From assembly GCA_021229015.1 (NCBI GenBank), contig CM037781.1:70578173-70642172 (forward strand): a stretch of 64,000 nucleotides of DNA. The letters are read 5' to 3'. Positions 49,901 to 55,569 of the stretch are shown piece by piece. The notes below the pieces were generated by a model. It was not told the DNA's origin. It did no database searches and was given only the letters and a program-made list of their open reading frames with translations. This stretch comes from Solen grandis. Its lineage: Eukaryota > Mollusca > Bivalvia > Adapedonta > Solenidae. Both the position numbers and the translations under genes were made by a program. How positions within the stretch are numbered: position 1 is the first letter of the stretch; each line of letters opens with the position of its first letter.

Positions 49901-51772
49901 TTTTTCTAACAATATATTATACTAATAATTTTAAAAAAAAAAACCCCCTTAAAAATTAATCAAAGACATAACTGTTTTTTATTAATAGCAATACTTTATA
50001 GTTTCTACCTAAACAACCGTTTGAATGTTTCATTCTTTTTTATTTTTTTAGTATGATATATTTGCGACATGGATCACTGACTGTATTGTATACTACAATT
50101 TATCCAATGTACATGATTACATTAAAACGGAGCTTACACTTGTCCATTTTATATTTTTGCTTTGGTGTATTTAGTATTTTTAAAAATGTCTATTACTAGT
50201 TTAAAGCTTTGTCTAAGACCATATATGGTTGGTATTACATTTTTCATCCTGCTTAAGTATTTTTTTTTCATTTATAAAAACACTAATCATATTTGTTGTC
50301 TGTTTCTCCGGATCCTAATATCACAAATGATTTTAATTTATCAATCAAATATTCTTTTTTTTTAAAAAATTTTTTTTTCATTATTTAATTTTCATTTTAT
50401 AAAGAAGAAAATCAGTACCTAGTATTCTATGTAATAGTCTTGTTTACAACCACTGAATATAAGTAATATTAGTACATTTAAAAGTGTAAGTGTAAATAGC
50501 TTCCCAGTTTATATTCGATTTGCTTAATTTTTCAATCCATTTACTTTTACTGGTAGGTATTTCAATGTTTTTTTACAGTATATTGTAAACATACTTGTTC
50601 AAATCAGTACAAGTAATAATAGGATTTATGTAAAAATTGTTTCTAGGATTCTGAAATAAAATAACAGAACAATTATTAAGCTATATTTTCTTTTTCTTAG
50701 CTTGAATTATTTTATTCTTTGAATTTATTATTCTTATTATTGTCATGTCTGTTACAGGCGAGCTTCTTAAGCGGTTTAAGGCTTCAGAACATAAAAAATA
50801 AATCATGAATGCATTGTTTTCCAAAGTTGGATCTTTATTTAGGCGTTCTATTTAGCAAATCGACACATTGACACAGGCGTCACTTTTTTTTTATATTTAT
50901 ATATTCAACTTGGATGCTAATCCGGAGTCAATATTGAAAACGAAATTTTTGAGATATATGAACCCAGCTACTAATTCAGTTACTAATTCAGCTACTAGTC
51001 ATTTAAAAGATTATGTTTATTCAGTTACTAATTCAGCTAATTTTTCAGCAACTAATTCAGCAAATTTAGATAGTTGGTGTCTTGATTTGAACTCTGTTTA
51101 TAATATATGTTCATGGACTGAATTACCCGAAAAAGTAGCCGAGTTTGAGTAACTGAAAAGAAGCTGAATTAATAGTAACGGAGTTAACGTAATATTGTAA
51201 CATGATAAGTAGCTGAAAAATAGTTGAGTTTTAGTAACTGTTTGTTTGTTTTGTTGGGTTTAATGTCCCACCGACAGTATTTCAGTAGTAACTGTAAAGT
51301 AGCTGAGTTTTAGTAACTGAATAAGTAACTGAATCACTTAGCCCCTAAAAGCCGCGGTTATGAGCCCTGATCAGGTCACTCGGAGTTGTCTCTGTTAGGT
51401 AGCCTCCCAGCTAGCTTACAATATGTTGGTGGTTCTATCTAGTTGTCTCTGTATACCTCAGACCTCTTTAAATACAGTAGTAAAGTACAACCCTAGGTGC
51501 ACCGAGACACTAAGGGTTTATTTCTACCTGTAATAAGCTTGACGTCACTATGTAACTGAAGTACATGTACTGCCAAATTAAACAATTTGCTGCATCTGAC
51601 TTACCTAGATCTATTAACATTATTTCATCTGTTGGATTGGGTAACATGTTGTTGTTAAAAACACACCGGGTGGTGTTTATGTGTTCACCGGTTGTAAGTC
51701 CCCGGATGTCCGTTATACAGATATTCGTGGCGTTGGTTACAAATACCCCGCGATGAAAGTACCCGGCTTTCT
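11229..51772 (-). CDS. LRP-type receptor: two propeller-EGF units, TM, YxxP-repeat tail (15 exons, 5' end missing)
   Basis: Fifteen minus-strand exons (listed separately) join with compatible phases into 866 codons plus stop. Order: propeller 1 (exons 1-5), six-Cys EGF (exon 6), six-bladed YWTD propeller 2 (exons 7-11), second EGF (exon 12), Thr/Ser/Pro stalk plus transmembrane helix (exon 13), and a cytoplasmic tail with 'FANPRF' (exon 14) and a YxxP repeat array (exon 15). YWTD propeller plus EGF is the ligand-binding module of the LDL-receptor/LRP family. The FxNPx(Y/F) motif is the family's endocytic and PTB-binding signal. No LDL-A repeats were found, and there are only two propellers, against four in LRP4/5/6. 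The first visible exon already begins propeller 1, so a signal-peptide exon is missing upstream, perhaps in the gap at 52663. I give no gene symbol because the orthologue is unclear. SIL1 is divergently oriented upstream. Confidence 0.85.
13100..14470 (-). pseudogene. Decayed LINE reverse transcriptase, minus strand
   Basis: From about 14340 down, pieces read as reverse transcriptase: 'FDSVHLNSLWLKL', 'GLI-GVVISPILFALFIKDL' (the QGxxxSPxLF motif with a stop at the Gln), and a broken 'FANDVTVL' catalytic loop (two Asp replaced by Asn-Asp in a shifted frame). The distal C-terminal 'LRLSSHKLRIETGR' lies at about 13150-13200. Several stops and frame changes show it is dead. The approximately 0.5 kb between the RT loop and the C-terminus contains foreign sequence at 13559-13880. 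Confidence 0.75.
13559..13880 (+). pseudogene. Possible DNA-transposase C-terminal fragment
   Basis: An 86-codon plus-strand frame with an acidic Ser-rich stretch and then 'PSLTEANDMVLKLKYFALQY'. It continues in frame-shifted sequence through 'LDEEFSSLVANKSKQTKIK'. This resembles the acidic, helical C-terminal end of Tigger/pogo-type transposases. The match is by impression only and no catalytic residue is present. Confidence 0.3.
14752..14922 (-). repeat. 3' LTR of the gypsy element
   Basis: Direct repeat partner of 19815-19980. The ends are approximate because the copies have diverged and no clean TG...CA boundary is left. Confidence 0.75.
15094..15838 (-). mobile_element. Tandem-unit element (GCTCACCTGAG family), degenerate copy
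   Basis: Same family as 57602-58572, in opposite orientation. It has about four diverged copies of the unit with 'CATAACTCCTGAC', 'AGCCATAATCAAACTTGGCC' and 'GAAGATGCCAGAGTGCAAAC', then 'GACGACAGACGGACGACGGA' and a decayed 'GCTCATCATGAGCACATGTGC' terminus. It lies between the gypsy integrase and the 3' LTR, so it inserted after the gypsy element. Confidence 0.8.
16590..17235 (-). pseudogene. Gypsy integrase (zinc-binding and core domains), broken
   Basis: 17235-16945 ends with 'LRQRVLQLAHEGHLGIVSTK', the His-His part of the integrase zinc finger. 16879-16592 carries 'RTDNDPNFISKEIEKFL', 'SPLWPQANSEVEMQNQP' and 'MMFRSTPHSVTGVSNGELLF', the core domain with Asp and Glu positions retained. A stop or frame change separates the two parts. 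The trailing C-terminus is recognisable to about 16040 ('TRVQKTPSKY' on the minus strand). Confidence 0.88.
17250..17560 (-). pseudogene. Gypsy RNase H domain, broken
   Basis: 'ITDHKPLLFIYSPKSKPSAR' and 'VLRLQSYNYIVKHIQGKRSI' followed by 'ADSLSRLS' are the standard 3' end of a gypsy RNase H. The upstream half is out of frame. Confidence 0.85.
17855..18400 (-). pseudogene. Gypsy reverse transcriptase, broken
   Basis: 18379-18140 holds 'APYHLKTKLDETLNEFEKLE', 'VDMRRSNEVVIRERHPIPT' and 'IDDGLEQK'. 18046-17855 holds 'QTFDFFKSCASNLY' and 'NIQDDNIAHG', the remnant of the catalytic (F/Y)xDD region read here as QDD. An indel separates the pieces and the FxxLDL motif between them is damaged. Confidence 0.87.
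18796..19012 (+). mobile_element. SINE inserted in the gypsy protease, with 12-bp duplication
   Basis: A 5'-truncated tRNA-type SINE. It has a B box 'GGTTCGAATCCC', a body 'CCGTGCATTCGGGGTCTTCC' and an (AGTCA)-type tail. The 12-base word 'AGAGTCTACTAT' stands on both sides (18784-18795 and 19013-19024), a target-site duplication. Confidence 0.9.
19060..19800 (-). pseudogene. Gypsy Gag region with CCHC zinc knuckle, broken
   Basis: At 19197-19141 the minus strand reads 'ECFRCGQTGHTAKDQKC', a perfect CX2CX4HX4C knuckle. Upstream pieces to about 19760 are open only in fragments. Confidence 0.8.
20087..20255 (-). CDS. Receptor exon 14: cytoplasmic tail with FANPRF motif
   Basis: 169 bp, acceptor 'TATTCTGCAG', donor 'GTATGTTG'. 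It starts 'GRSTGQDPPGFANPRFDDQE'. FxNPxF matches the FxNPxY endocytosis/PTB motif of LDL-receptor tails with Phe in place of the final Tyr. Phosphorylation-independent PTB or clathrin-adaptor binding is the likely role (inference). It ends acidic ('NKKTDEE') in phase 0. Confidence 0.83.
20548..20593. repeat. 46-base segment duplicated at 21279-21325
   Basis: 'TGTGTACTGGCTGGACTAGG' and the following bases to 'GTTGCAGTTACCT' occur at both places. This copy includes the splice donor of the transmembrane exon on the minus strand. Confidence 0.85.
20593..20806 (-). CDS. Receptor exon 13: Thr/Pro stalk and transmembrane helix
   Basis: 214 bp, acceptor 'TTGTTGTCAG', donor 'GTAACTGC'. It encodes a mucin-like 'PTTTTPTAPTTSTTVTT' stalk, a Lys/Ser spacer, then a single hydrophobic helix ('IPIITGSVVGGAIMIIIIVI' and following) closed by a Trp-Arg-Arg stop-transfer. 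Its phase directly follows EGF 2, so it is the membrane exon of this receptor. I saw no further exon in the 5.6 kb between it and EGF 2. Confidence 0.85.
20807..26444 (-). other. Intron 12, between EGF 2 and the membrane exon
   Basis: No further receptor exon could be supported. It holds the duplicated donor segment at 21279-21325, a small A/C-rich tandem stretch near 22530-22600 ('GCAAGTTCACACGGAAAA'-like, about three copies), and a long-TIR MITE at 23599-24378. Confidence 0.55.
23599..24378. mobile_element. MITE-like element with 45-46 bp perfect terminal inverted repeats
   Basis: The left end 'TCAAACTTGATCAAATGTAT' to '...TATAGAAAATCT' (23599-23643) is the exact reverse complement of 24332-24377. 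Weaker pairing continues inward ('ACATATTAC' against 'TCTTATTAC'). The AT-rich interior of about 690 bp has no coding frame. No clear target duplication was seen. Confidence 0.8.
26445..26582 (-). CDS. Receptor exon 12: EGF-like domain 2
   Basis: 138 bp, acceptor 'GTTGTCTATAG', donor 'GTAAACAC'. Six cysteines lie in EGF spacing: 'KCATNNGKGPCSTFC', 'YTCACEDG' and 'GETCTNG'. Confidence 0.88.
26583..28285 (-). other. Introns 10 and 11
   Basis: AT-rich intron sequence around exon 11 (27460-27581). No mobile element could be named. Confidence 0.5.
27460..27581 (-). CDS. Receptor exon 11: end of propeller 2
   Basis: 122 bp, acceptor 'TTCATTAACAG', donor 'GTACGTTA'. It encodes 'YIKKTNKDYVTQTSKIGM', the closing strand, and 'AGYMSSAFIGHP'. 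It is needed to bridge the phase of exon 10 to exon 12. Confidence 0.8.
28286..28439 (-). CDS. Receptor exon 10: propeller 2, blade 5 and start of blade 6
   Basis: 154 bp, acceptor 'ATATTTCAG', donor 'GTAAGTAA'. It encodes 'DRKLYISDGFLNTVQRCSYD' and 'LMDIVLLGSHLYLTAWNR'. Confidence 0.92.
28840..28976 (-). CDS. Receptor exon 9: propeller 2, blade 4
   Basis: 137 bp, acceptor 'TCTGATTGCAG', donor 'GTAAAT'. It encodes 'ILFWSNHAKDSSFVNRANMD' and 'WPNGLAIDHS', a consensus blade (LFWSD...RxxMDG...PNGLAID). Confidence 0.92.
28977..30657 (-). other. Intron 8, with dispersed repeat and LINE end
   Basis: At 29530-29590 a stretch ('TTAGGGTCTCGAAATTTTAC', 'GTGAAGTCATATGC') resembles 63670-63725, so it belongs to a dispersed repeat. 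A LINE 3' end is at 30020-30395. Confidence 0.55.
30020..30395 (+). pseudogene. LINE 3' end (Jockey-like RT C-terminus), broken
   Basis: 'VWPHLEYTSTVWSPARNQTS' is the typical end-of-RT motif (V.PHLEY....W.P). Frame-shifted pieces follow, ending 'MHDIDQFKQALVKIQY' and a stop near 30391. This C-terminal layout matches the element at 52763-53700. Confidence 0.75.
30658..30847 (-). CDS. Receptor exon 8: propeller 2, blade 3
   Basis: 190 bp, acceptor 'TTGTCTTTCAG', donor 'GTAGGAA'. It contains 'ADRLAIDFTSGNIYYTANQ', 'VAVVSRGG' and 'QPRDIVLDPSEG', the canonical run into the next blade. It is separated from exon 7 by a 9 kb intron holding a 3.75 kb foldback element. Confidence 0.92.
30848..32220 (-). 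other. Intron 7, proximal part
   Basis: AT-rich, no coding or mobile feature recognised. Confidence 0.45.
32221..32352 (-). mobile_element. SINE fragment (tRNA head), minus strand
   Basis: A (GA)n run (32221-32246), then 'CTTATATGCTGAGCGCCAAG' and 'GCGGCCAGGGATCGAACCC', the reverse complement of the 2880-type SINE from body to B box. It is truncated at both ends. Confidence 0.8.
32961..33149. mobile_element. TTAA-flanked MITE 1
   Basis: The ends 'GGGCGTATGTGACAG' and 'CTGTCACATACGCCC' are exact inverses. Inverted pairing extends about 35 bases to 'GCTACATTTTCTATAT'. TTAA stands on both sides (32957-32960, 33150-33153), as in piggyBac-type insertion; a TA duplication (Tc/mariner type) cannot be excluded. 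Non-coding, 189 bp. Confidence 0.88.
33332..33505 (+). promoter_or_regulatory. TATA-like core promoter and AATAAA, possible solo-LTR remnant
   Basis: 'GGGTATAAAAGGGG' near 33332 is a strong TATA box. 'GTAAATAAATATTG' near 33499 contains AATAAA. The spacing of about 165 bp is that of a promoter-to-poly(A) unit inside an LTR. No second copy was found in the window, so the assignment is weak. Confidence 0.3.
33640..35900. repeat. Unidentified composite repeat rich in TCGA/GATC words
   Basis: The phrase 'TTATTCTATGGGGGT(C/T)ACTTTACTT' occurs at about 33711 and 35549, and 'GATCAACTCGAG' at 34376-34388 and 35820-35832. Between and after them, 33930-34560 and 35640-35900 are crowded with CGATC, TCGAG and TCGGT words on both strands, unlike the AT-rich surroundings. 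Poly-G runs (33666, 35497) sit next to the repeated phrase. No coding capacity recognised. Confidence 0.5.
35988..36540 (+). repeat. Left inverted arm of foldback element
   Basis: It starts 'ACGGTGCATAACCATATCGG' and ends near 'GCATTTTGCCAGCGAATG'. It has six CTCTGC-type motifs, clustered at both ends of the arm. Confidence 0.85.
39170..39737 (-). repeat. Right inverted arm of foldback element
   Basis: Inverse of the left arm with a few substitutions. It carries the same motif clusters. Confidence 0.85.
39853..40083 (-). CDS. Receptor exon 7: propeller 2, blades 1-2
   Basis: 231 bp, acceptor 'TTTCCTTCAG', donor 'GTATGTG'. It contains 'LYVSDWTHSKIYQLSVDG' and 'NPLTDLVYWCDTDEMFI', two successive YWTD-class blades. 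Confidence 0.92.
40238..40357 (-). CDS. Receptor exon 6: EGF-like domain 1
   Basis: 120 bp. Six cysteines lie in EGF spacing: 'CDLWNGGCHQIC', then 'LCQCDYGY' and a final 'KQSC'. The 'NGGCxxxC' signature is that of EGF modules following LRP propellers. Acceptor 'TCTCTCCAG'; donor GTACGG (weaker, chosen by phase). Confidence 0.88.
40358..42385 (-). other. Intron 5 with two SINEs
   Basis: 40550-40760 is a degraded minus-strand SINE body ('CGCTGAGCGCCAAAGCAAGG', 'ATGTGGCATGATACATG'). 40850-41330 is rich in CGTA/TACG words without a recognised origin. A second SINE is at 41333-41530. Confidence 0.55.
41333..41530 (+). mobile_element. SINE, tRNA-derived, plus strand
   Basis: A box 'TGGCCGAGAGGTCTTGG', B box 'GGTTCGATCCCC' and matching acceptor-stem-like ends 'GGCCTCGG' and 'TCGGGGTC'. 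The body differs from the 2880 type. Confidence 0.75.
42386..42545 (-). CDS. Receptor exon 5: end of propeller 1
   Basis: 160 bp, acceptor 'CCTCAACAG', donor 'GTTTGTAA'. It encodes 'NYLIMTENFGLTSQIKVVD' and a helical linker ending 'ILQADEE', which splices to the Gly-Pro-Cys start of the EGF exon. Confidence 0.82.
42546..45018 (-). other. Intron 4
   Basis: AT-rich, no element recognised. Confidence 0.45.
45019..45133 (-). CDS. Receptor exon 4: propeller 1 blade
   Basis: 115 bp, acceptor 'TTTTAAG', donor 'GTAAGC'. It encodes 'IYWSDNGYIRKCKLDGTQL', a near-consensus YWTD blade, and ends 'NRLSVYA'. Confidence 0.9.
45640..46310 (+). pseudogene. LINE 3' end (RT C-terminal Cys/His region), broken
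   Basis: Pieces read 'HKLIIEVGRYTHIPKEHRIC', 'KYCSSNN', 'CEFHAPFHCKKYENI', the C-terminal Cys/His motif of a CR1/L2-like LINE (IExGR...R.C..C...E.HF..C..Y). A stop is followed by 'GAATAAAGG' and a (GTT)n tail at about 46293-46312, typical of a LINE 3' terminus. Frame changes occur upstream. Confidence 0.78.
46944..46994. repeat. (AT)n microsatellite
   Basis: About 25 AT dinucleotides. Confidence 0.95.
47409..47549 (-). CDS. Receptor exon 3: propeller 1 blade
   Basis: 141 bp. It encodes 'EMIWISGTTNNFKIEKATL' and 'NLDRPNSLTLDRATN'. The donor is read as GTTAGT, because it gives the phase needed for exon 4 and rebuilds '..TNMIYWSDNG'. Confidence 0.88.
47550..48914 (-). other. Intron 2
   Basis: No element or exon recognised, apart from a (GT)n run at 48797-48817. 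Confidence 0.45.
48915..49065 (-). CDS. Receptor exon 2: propeller 1 blade
   Basis: 151 bp, from acceptor 'TTCTTCAG' to donor 'GTTCGTG'. It encodes 'GLALDWTDGNIYFCSSDG', the classic 'GLAxDWxxGxxYxxD' blade, and ends at 'NVLPITR', which continues directly into exon 3 'EMIWISG'. Confidence 0.88.
49066..51604 (-). other. Intron 1, with LINE and SINE remnants
   Basis: 49165-49330 shows two imperfect direct copies of 'AATGGCCACTTAAGCCATGA'. An exon-like decoy is at 49438-49499. A minus-strand LINE remnant spans 49960-50560. 51240-51285 is an inverted SINE tail ('TTGGGTTTAATGTCCCACCG'), and 51330-51560 is a degraded SINE body. Confidence 0.55.
49960..50560 (-). pseudogene. LINE C-terminal remnant, minus strand
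   Basis: On the minus strand at about 50560-50380: 'KWIEKLSKSNINWEAIYTYT' and 'RLLHRILGTDFLLYKMKI'. This matches the conserved post-RT segment of many LINEs (INW..I......QW...R.LHRILGTN.LLYKM.I). The following Cys/His part is destroyed; only weak echoes remain to about 49960. Confidence 0.65.
51605..51772 (-). CDS. Receptor exon 1 visible: start of propeller 1
   Basis: 168 bp, between acceptor '...GTTATCCAG' and donor 'GTAAGTCAG'. It enters in phase 1 and leaves one base. It contains 'GVFVTNATNICITDI', which fits the first strand of a YWTD propeller ('LLFATxxxIxxIDL' pattern), and ends '...DEIMLIDL'. An upstream exon is required by phase and for secretion. Confidence 0.75.
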
Positions 51773-52662
51773 CTGGATAACGACATGGGGAAGAACGATT
51801 TATATTTGTAACGACATATAAATAACCATATTTTTTAATATTTTTCTTTTAATATAACCCATGTCGGTGTGAGGTTTGTGTAAACTGCACGTTAACTCTC
51901 ATCCGTTACATGCTGATTACCGGGTGCGTGTCCCGGTCTGGTTGCATACTTGTTCACATATTTACAAGTACATGTATGATTATTTAACGTTTTAAATTTG
52001 AAAAACTTCAAGCAATTTGGACAGGTTGTAATGTACATGCTTTCGAATCCGAAAGACGAGTTCGAATCCCACTTTGGTAAGATTTTTTTCACAGGATCGA
52101 AATATAAACCAGGGGTAGTTTATGTGGTTACGTTTCACTCAAAAATATGTTGAATTAACTGAATTATTTGACATAGTACCTATGGGTAAATAAACATATA
52201 AGTAGCTTACGTGTTATTTATGAAATGCTGTATTAAAATGAACAACTACGAGTAAAACGGAATTCTAGTACAAGTCGCAGATGCTCTTCTTGGCAGTATT
52301 TGTAAATAAGAAGTCCTGTTATAACATGTTTTTTGTTCATTTCATTTAGTATTTAAAGAAATATTATATTCATGGTTAATCACTCGTTTATTTGGTACAG
52401 GAGCTGAATATAAATTATTTTTTTCTAATTAAAACAGAATTTAAGAAATAGCGTATGCTAGATCTATAGGAAGTTAAAAAAAAATATAAAAAACATATGG
52501 ACAATGCAATTCTCTGTAGAACTAATTGTTGCTGTTAGTATTCAATGTCTACTAAATCAGAAAACAGCCAATATAAAACCTAGTATATACGTGTATTATT
52601 ACACACGTGACGTCATTAGAGGTCAATATAATAATTTTAGAACAGACCTTTACACGTGACGT

Positions 52663-52762
52663 NNNNNNNNNNNNNNNNNNNNNNNNNNNNNNNNNNNNNN
52701 NNNNNNNNNNNNNNNNNNNNNNNNNNNNNNNNNNNNNNNNNNNNNNNNNNNNNNNNNNNNNN
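52663..52762. other. Assembly gap (100 N)
   Basis: Exactly 100 unknown bases. The true length is unknown. Confidence 1.
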
Positions 52763-53700
52763 TCAGCATCATTTATAACAAAATTGTTTCATTGCCTGAT
52801 GCAAAACTCCTTCAAGCTGCTGGCAAATGGAATGTGGCTGGTTGATAAACTTTAATGCAGAAGAAAACAAAAAAAATGCAGCATACTTTTAAACTTCACA
52901 ATCACATTCTTGCAAAAGTTGATTCATTTAAATATCTTGGTATAACCCTTCAAATTAATCTTAAATTGGATAAACATAAATTCTATTACATATAGAGCAA
53001 ATCATTTGCTCAGATTCCTTAGACAAAATATGAAATAAACTCTGTCCCTGCTAGAGATCAAGCCTATAAGTCAAGCCAAAATCAGAATCAACTGTATTGG
53101 ACCCCTATGCCAGTGGCCAAGTTAAGGTAAAGTCCCTATAATGGTTCCACTACATCTTGGACCACTTAACCTTTACCAAGATAACCAAGGTATCATAATG
53201 AAACATTAGGAAACCTTGGTTATCTCCATGAAAGGCCATGAGGTCCAAAATGTAGCGGAACCATGACAGGGACTTTACCTTAAGACCCAAATGAAAAAGT
53301 ACAGAGGTGGGATGCAAGGTTTGTTTCTGGCTGCTATCATACCAGTAATATAAGTTCAGTTTCAGACATGCTTAATTGCTATCTACTCTTACTTGGCCAA
53401 GTCTTCAAGTTCATAGAACCAGAGTTGTCTTACATTGTTTTATAAAATTGTCCATGATTATGTAGCCATCTATCCAGAGCATTTACTTGTTTCTACTGAC
53501 TCTAGAATCAGACAGAGCAGTGCCCATTGCTATCAACACTTAACACCATCTAAAGACTCCTATAAATATTCTTTTTACCCCAGAACTATTACTCAGAGGA
53601 ACTTGCTACCTCAGCCCTGCTGCTGTTCACCATGCCATTACAGTTGATGCCTTTAAGGCAGATGTCACATTGCCTGTTTTTAAGTCCATCACTCCAAATA
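52763..53700 (+). pseudogene. LINE reverse transcriptase C-terminus (Jockey-like), broken and split
   Basis: After the gap: 'MQHTFKLHNHILAKVDSFKY' then 'LGITLQINLKLDKH', and 'ANHLLRFLRQNMK', the usual thumb region. A MITE interrupts at 53122. The sequence resumes with 'DARFVSGCYHTSNISSVSDM' and 'LFYKIVHDYVAIYPEHLL', and ends 'YSFYPRTITQRNLLPQ'. The order is that of Jockey-like LINEs. Several stops. Confidence 0.85.
53126..53279. mobile_element. TTAA-flanked MITE 2, inserted in a LINE
   Basis: The ends 'GGTAAAGTCCCT' and 'AGGGACTTTACC' are inverse, with pairing continuing through 'ATGGTTCC'/'GGAACCAT' and 'ACTACAT'/'ATGTAGC'. TTAA lies at 53122-53125 and 53280-53283. 154 bp, non-coding. Confidence 0.9.
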
Positions 53701-53860
53701 GTTTTAATTTTTGTACATTAATTTAACATTTCACTCAGATACCATGTGCAGACATATAAATACACCAAAAATAGTTTGTTTATAATTAACCAGTGCTTTC
53801 GTCTGAACCTCATATATATGTATTCTTGTCCGTTTGTACTTAGCTCCCTCAATACTGATT

Positions 53861-53908
<48 letters not shown>

Positions 53909-54753
53909 ACATTTTGAGGGGAAAAAATATATCCATGTTTAATCTGCATTTCATTTTTAGGTCAAGAAAGTCAAAAGTTAAATAAATGATTTTTTGGGGA
54001 AAAACGTTATTTGCTATTTACTTAAATATACAAATTATTATAAAACCCTGCTTTCACTGCACTATCATACCTCGATTAAGTATTTTACAACACATTCTAA
54101 CACGACCAGCAACATTTCCTATATAAACAAAGAGGAAATTCGCCCATACATTATTATGCGATAAAGTATACCGGCTGTTACATTTCTCATCCCCCGGATC
54201 GTAAACCGAGCATCTACCACCCTTTCCGTTGCATGTCGTTTATATACACAAATTTATCTTATGATTTTAGATGAGATACTGAAATATATCAGTGAAATAT
54301 AATTCATATCTAATTAAATTTTGATCTGTTGCTTGAAATATACAGCAAAGTAGAACATGGAACAGATTAAGATTTCCATGACATCACGGTTATATCAAAT
54401 AATTTGACATGATTTGGCACCGTTTTTGATAATGTCTGACTAGTTTAATGCAAAAACTATAGAAAACAACATAAGATAAAAAGAAAATTTGTTTGTTTTG
54501 AGTGAATATGAAATATATCTCATTTCAAAGTGATATAATTTTCATATTTTCACTTTTGCAAATTAAAAACTGGGGGAAATTTTTACATAGTGACTCCGCA
54601 ATTTTCATTTGTGGGGGTAAATATGATACAATGTAGTAGTAACAGCCTAGTTAGTTACACGCGCCGTGTAACCGAATGACACAAGAATGATGCAAATTAG
54701 TCTGGCAAATGTAGAGATGTATAGTATGAAATATTTGTGTGGTTAGAATCAAA

Positions 54754-54906
54754 ATAATAAATATTTGCCTATATTTTATTGGCGAATAAAATATGGACGG
54801 TCGTTCGGATGCAAATAATTAAATCACTTGTGCTATGCACTTGTGATTTAATTACTATACGCATCCAAACTCCTGCCCATGTTTTATTTGCCAAATATTT
54901 ATTATT
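54754..54906. repeat. Long imperfect hairpin (palindromic MITE-like)
   Basis: 'AATAATAAATATTTG' at 54754 pairs with its inverse ending at 54906. 'GGATGC' and 'ATTAAATCAC' pair with 'GTGATTTAAT' and 'GCATCC' around a loop 'TTGTGCTATGCACTT' centred near 54836. The left arm has about 14 extra bases. Confidence 0.8.
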
Positions 54907-55119
54907 TCTTAAATATCACCTTCTGGGTGTAATATTAAATACTTATATTTTTTAGCCCCAGGGTGCTCACTATCCATTGGTGTCACCGTGTGCACTATCT
55001 ACAGTATGTCTTCTCTATCAGGGTCATTTAGACCCTTTTTTGATGCGGGGGGGGGGGGAGGTCAAAATGGAGAATACTGTGTCTTGGAAAACACTGTCTT
55101 ATGTTTTAACACTATCACA

Positions 55120-55277
55120 GGGCTTTTTTCAGATGTTTGGGGAAAGACCTTAAAATCATATTTAGGGAAAATGTCACCATTTCTCTTTCATTGGGAAAAG
55201 AAAAATCATGGACTGTGTGAATTCAGAGGGGAAGGCTCCTATGAATGGCCCCTGATAAAGAAGGAAAAAAAGCCCTG
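55120..55277. mobile_element. MITE with CAGGGCTTTTTT termini
   Basis: It begins 'CAGGGCTTTTTTC' and ends 'AAAAAAAGCCCTG', inverted repeats of about 12 bases. CAG...CTG ends suggest a hAT-like origin, but I see no clear 8-bp duplication. Confidence 0.65.
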
Positions 55278-55418
55278 ACTAAATTGAAGACATTGGTCAT
55301 TGGCTCTAATACCAGTTTTATATCCAAAGAGCAGAATAGAAATATGAAATTTTAAGAATTACATTTTTATTTCTTTTCTGATACATGTAACAGCAACTTA
55401 CTGTCATACTTATAGGTT

Positions 55419-55569
55419 ATGCCAAGCCGAGCTGTGCAGATTCTCCAAGTTATGAACGCTGCCAGCATATGTTTGTTCTTGGTTTTCTCCCTGCATTTGC
55501 TGGCATCCCACGGCAGGGCAGAACCAGATGGTGGGGCTCTCACAGTGGTACCCCAGGACAACGATAATG
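55419..55569 (+). CDS. SIL1: SIL1 exon 1 (coding part): signal peptide
   Basis: Coding from ATG 55419 (or 55452) to donor GTGAGT. It leaves one base. The hydrophobic core lies in residues 15-30, with a likely cleavage after 'ASHGRA'. Confidence 0.88.

Larger units (their letters stand above)
51773..55418. other. Space between the divergent receptor and SIL1 genes
   Basis: It should contain the receptor's signal-peptide exon and both promoters, but I cannot identify either. It holds an assembly gap, a LINE split by a MITE, (TA)n at 53866-53905, a tRNA-type SINE remnant at about 54150-54240 (minus), a hairpin repeat and a CAGGGC MITE. Confidence 0.5.

Noticed and set aside
51892..52092. Minus-strand 66-codon frame with Cys residues as the missing first receptor exon
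   Set aside because: It has no signal peptide and no donor in the needed phase, and it overlaps a tRNA-like B box 'GTTCGAATCCC', suggesting a SINE fragment.
54150..54240. Minus-strand Cys-rich peptide 'CNGKGGRCSVYDPGDEKC' as an LDL-A or EGF exon of the receptor
   Set aside because: No splice acceptor in frame, and the DNA matches a tRNA-type SINE head (TGGTAGATGC and a CGGTTTACGATCCG anticodon arm).
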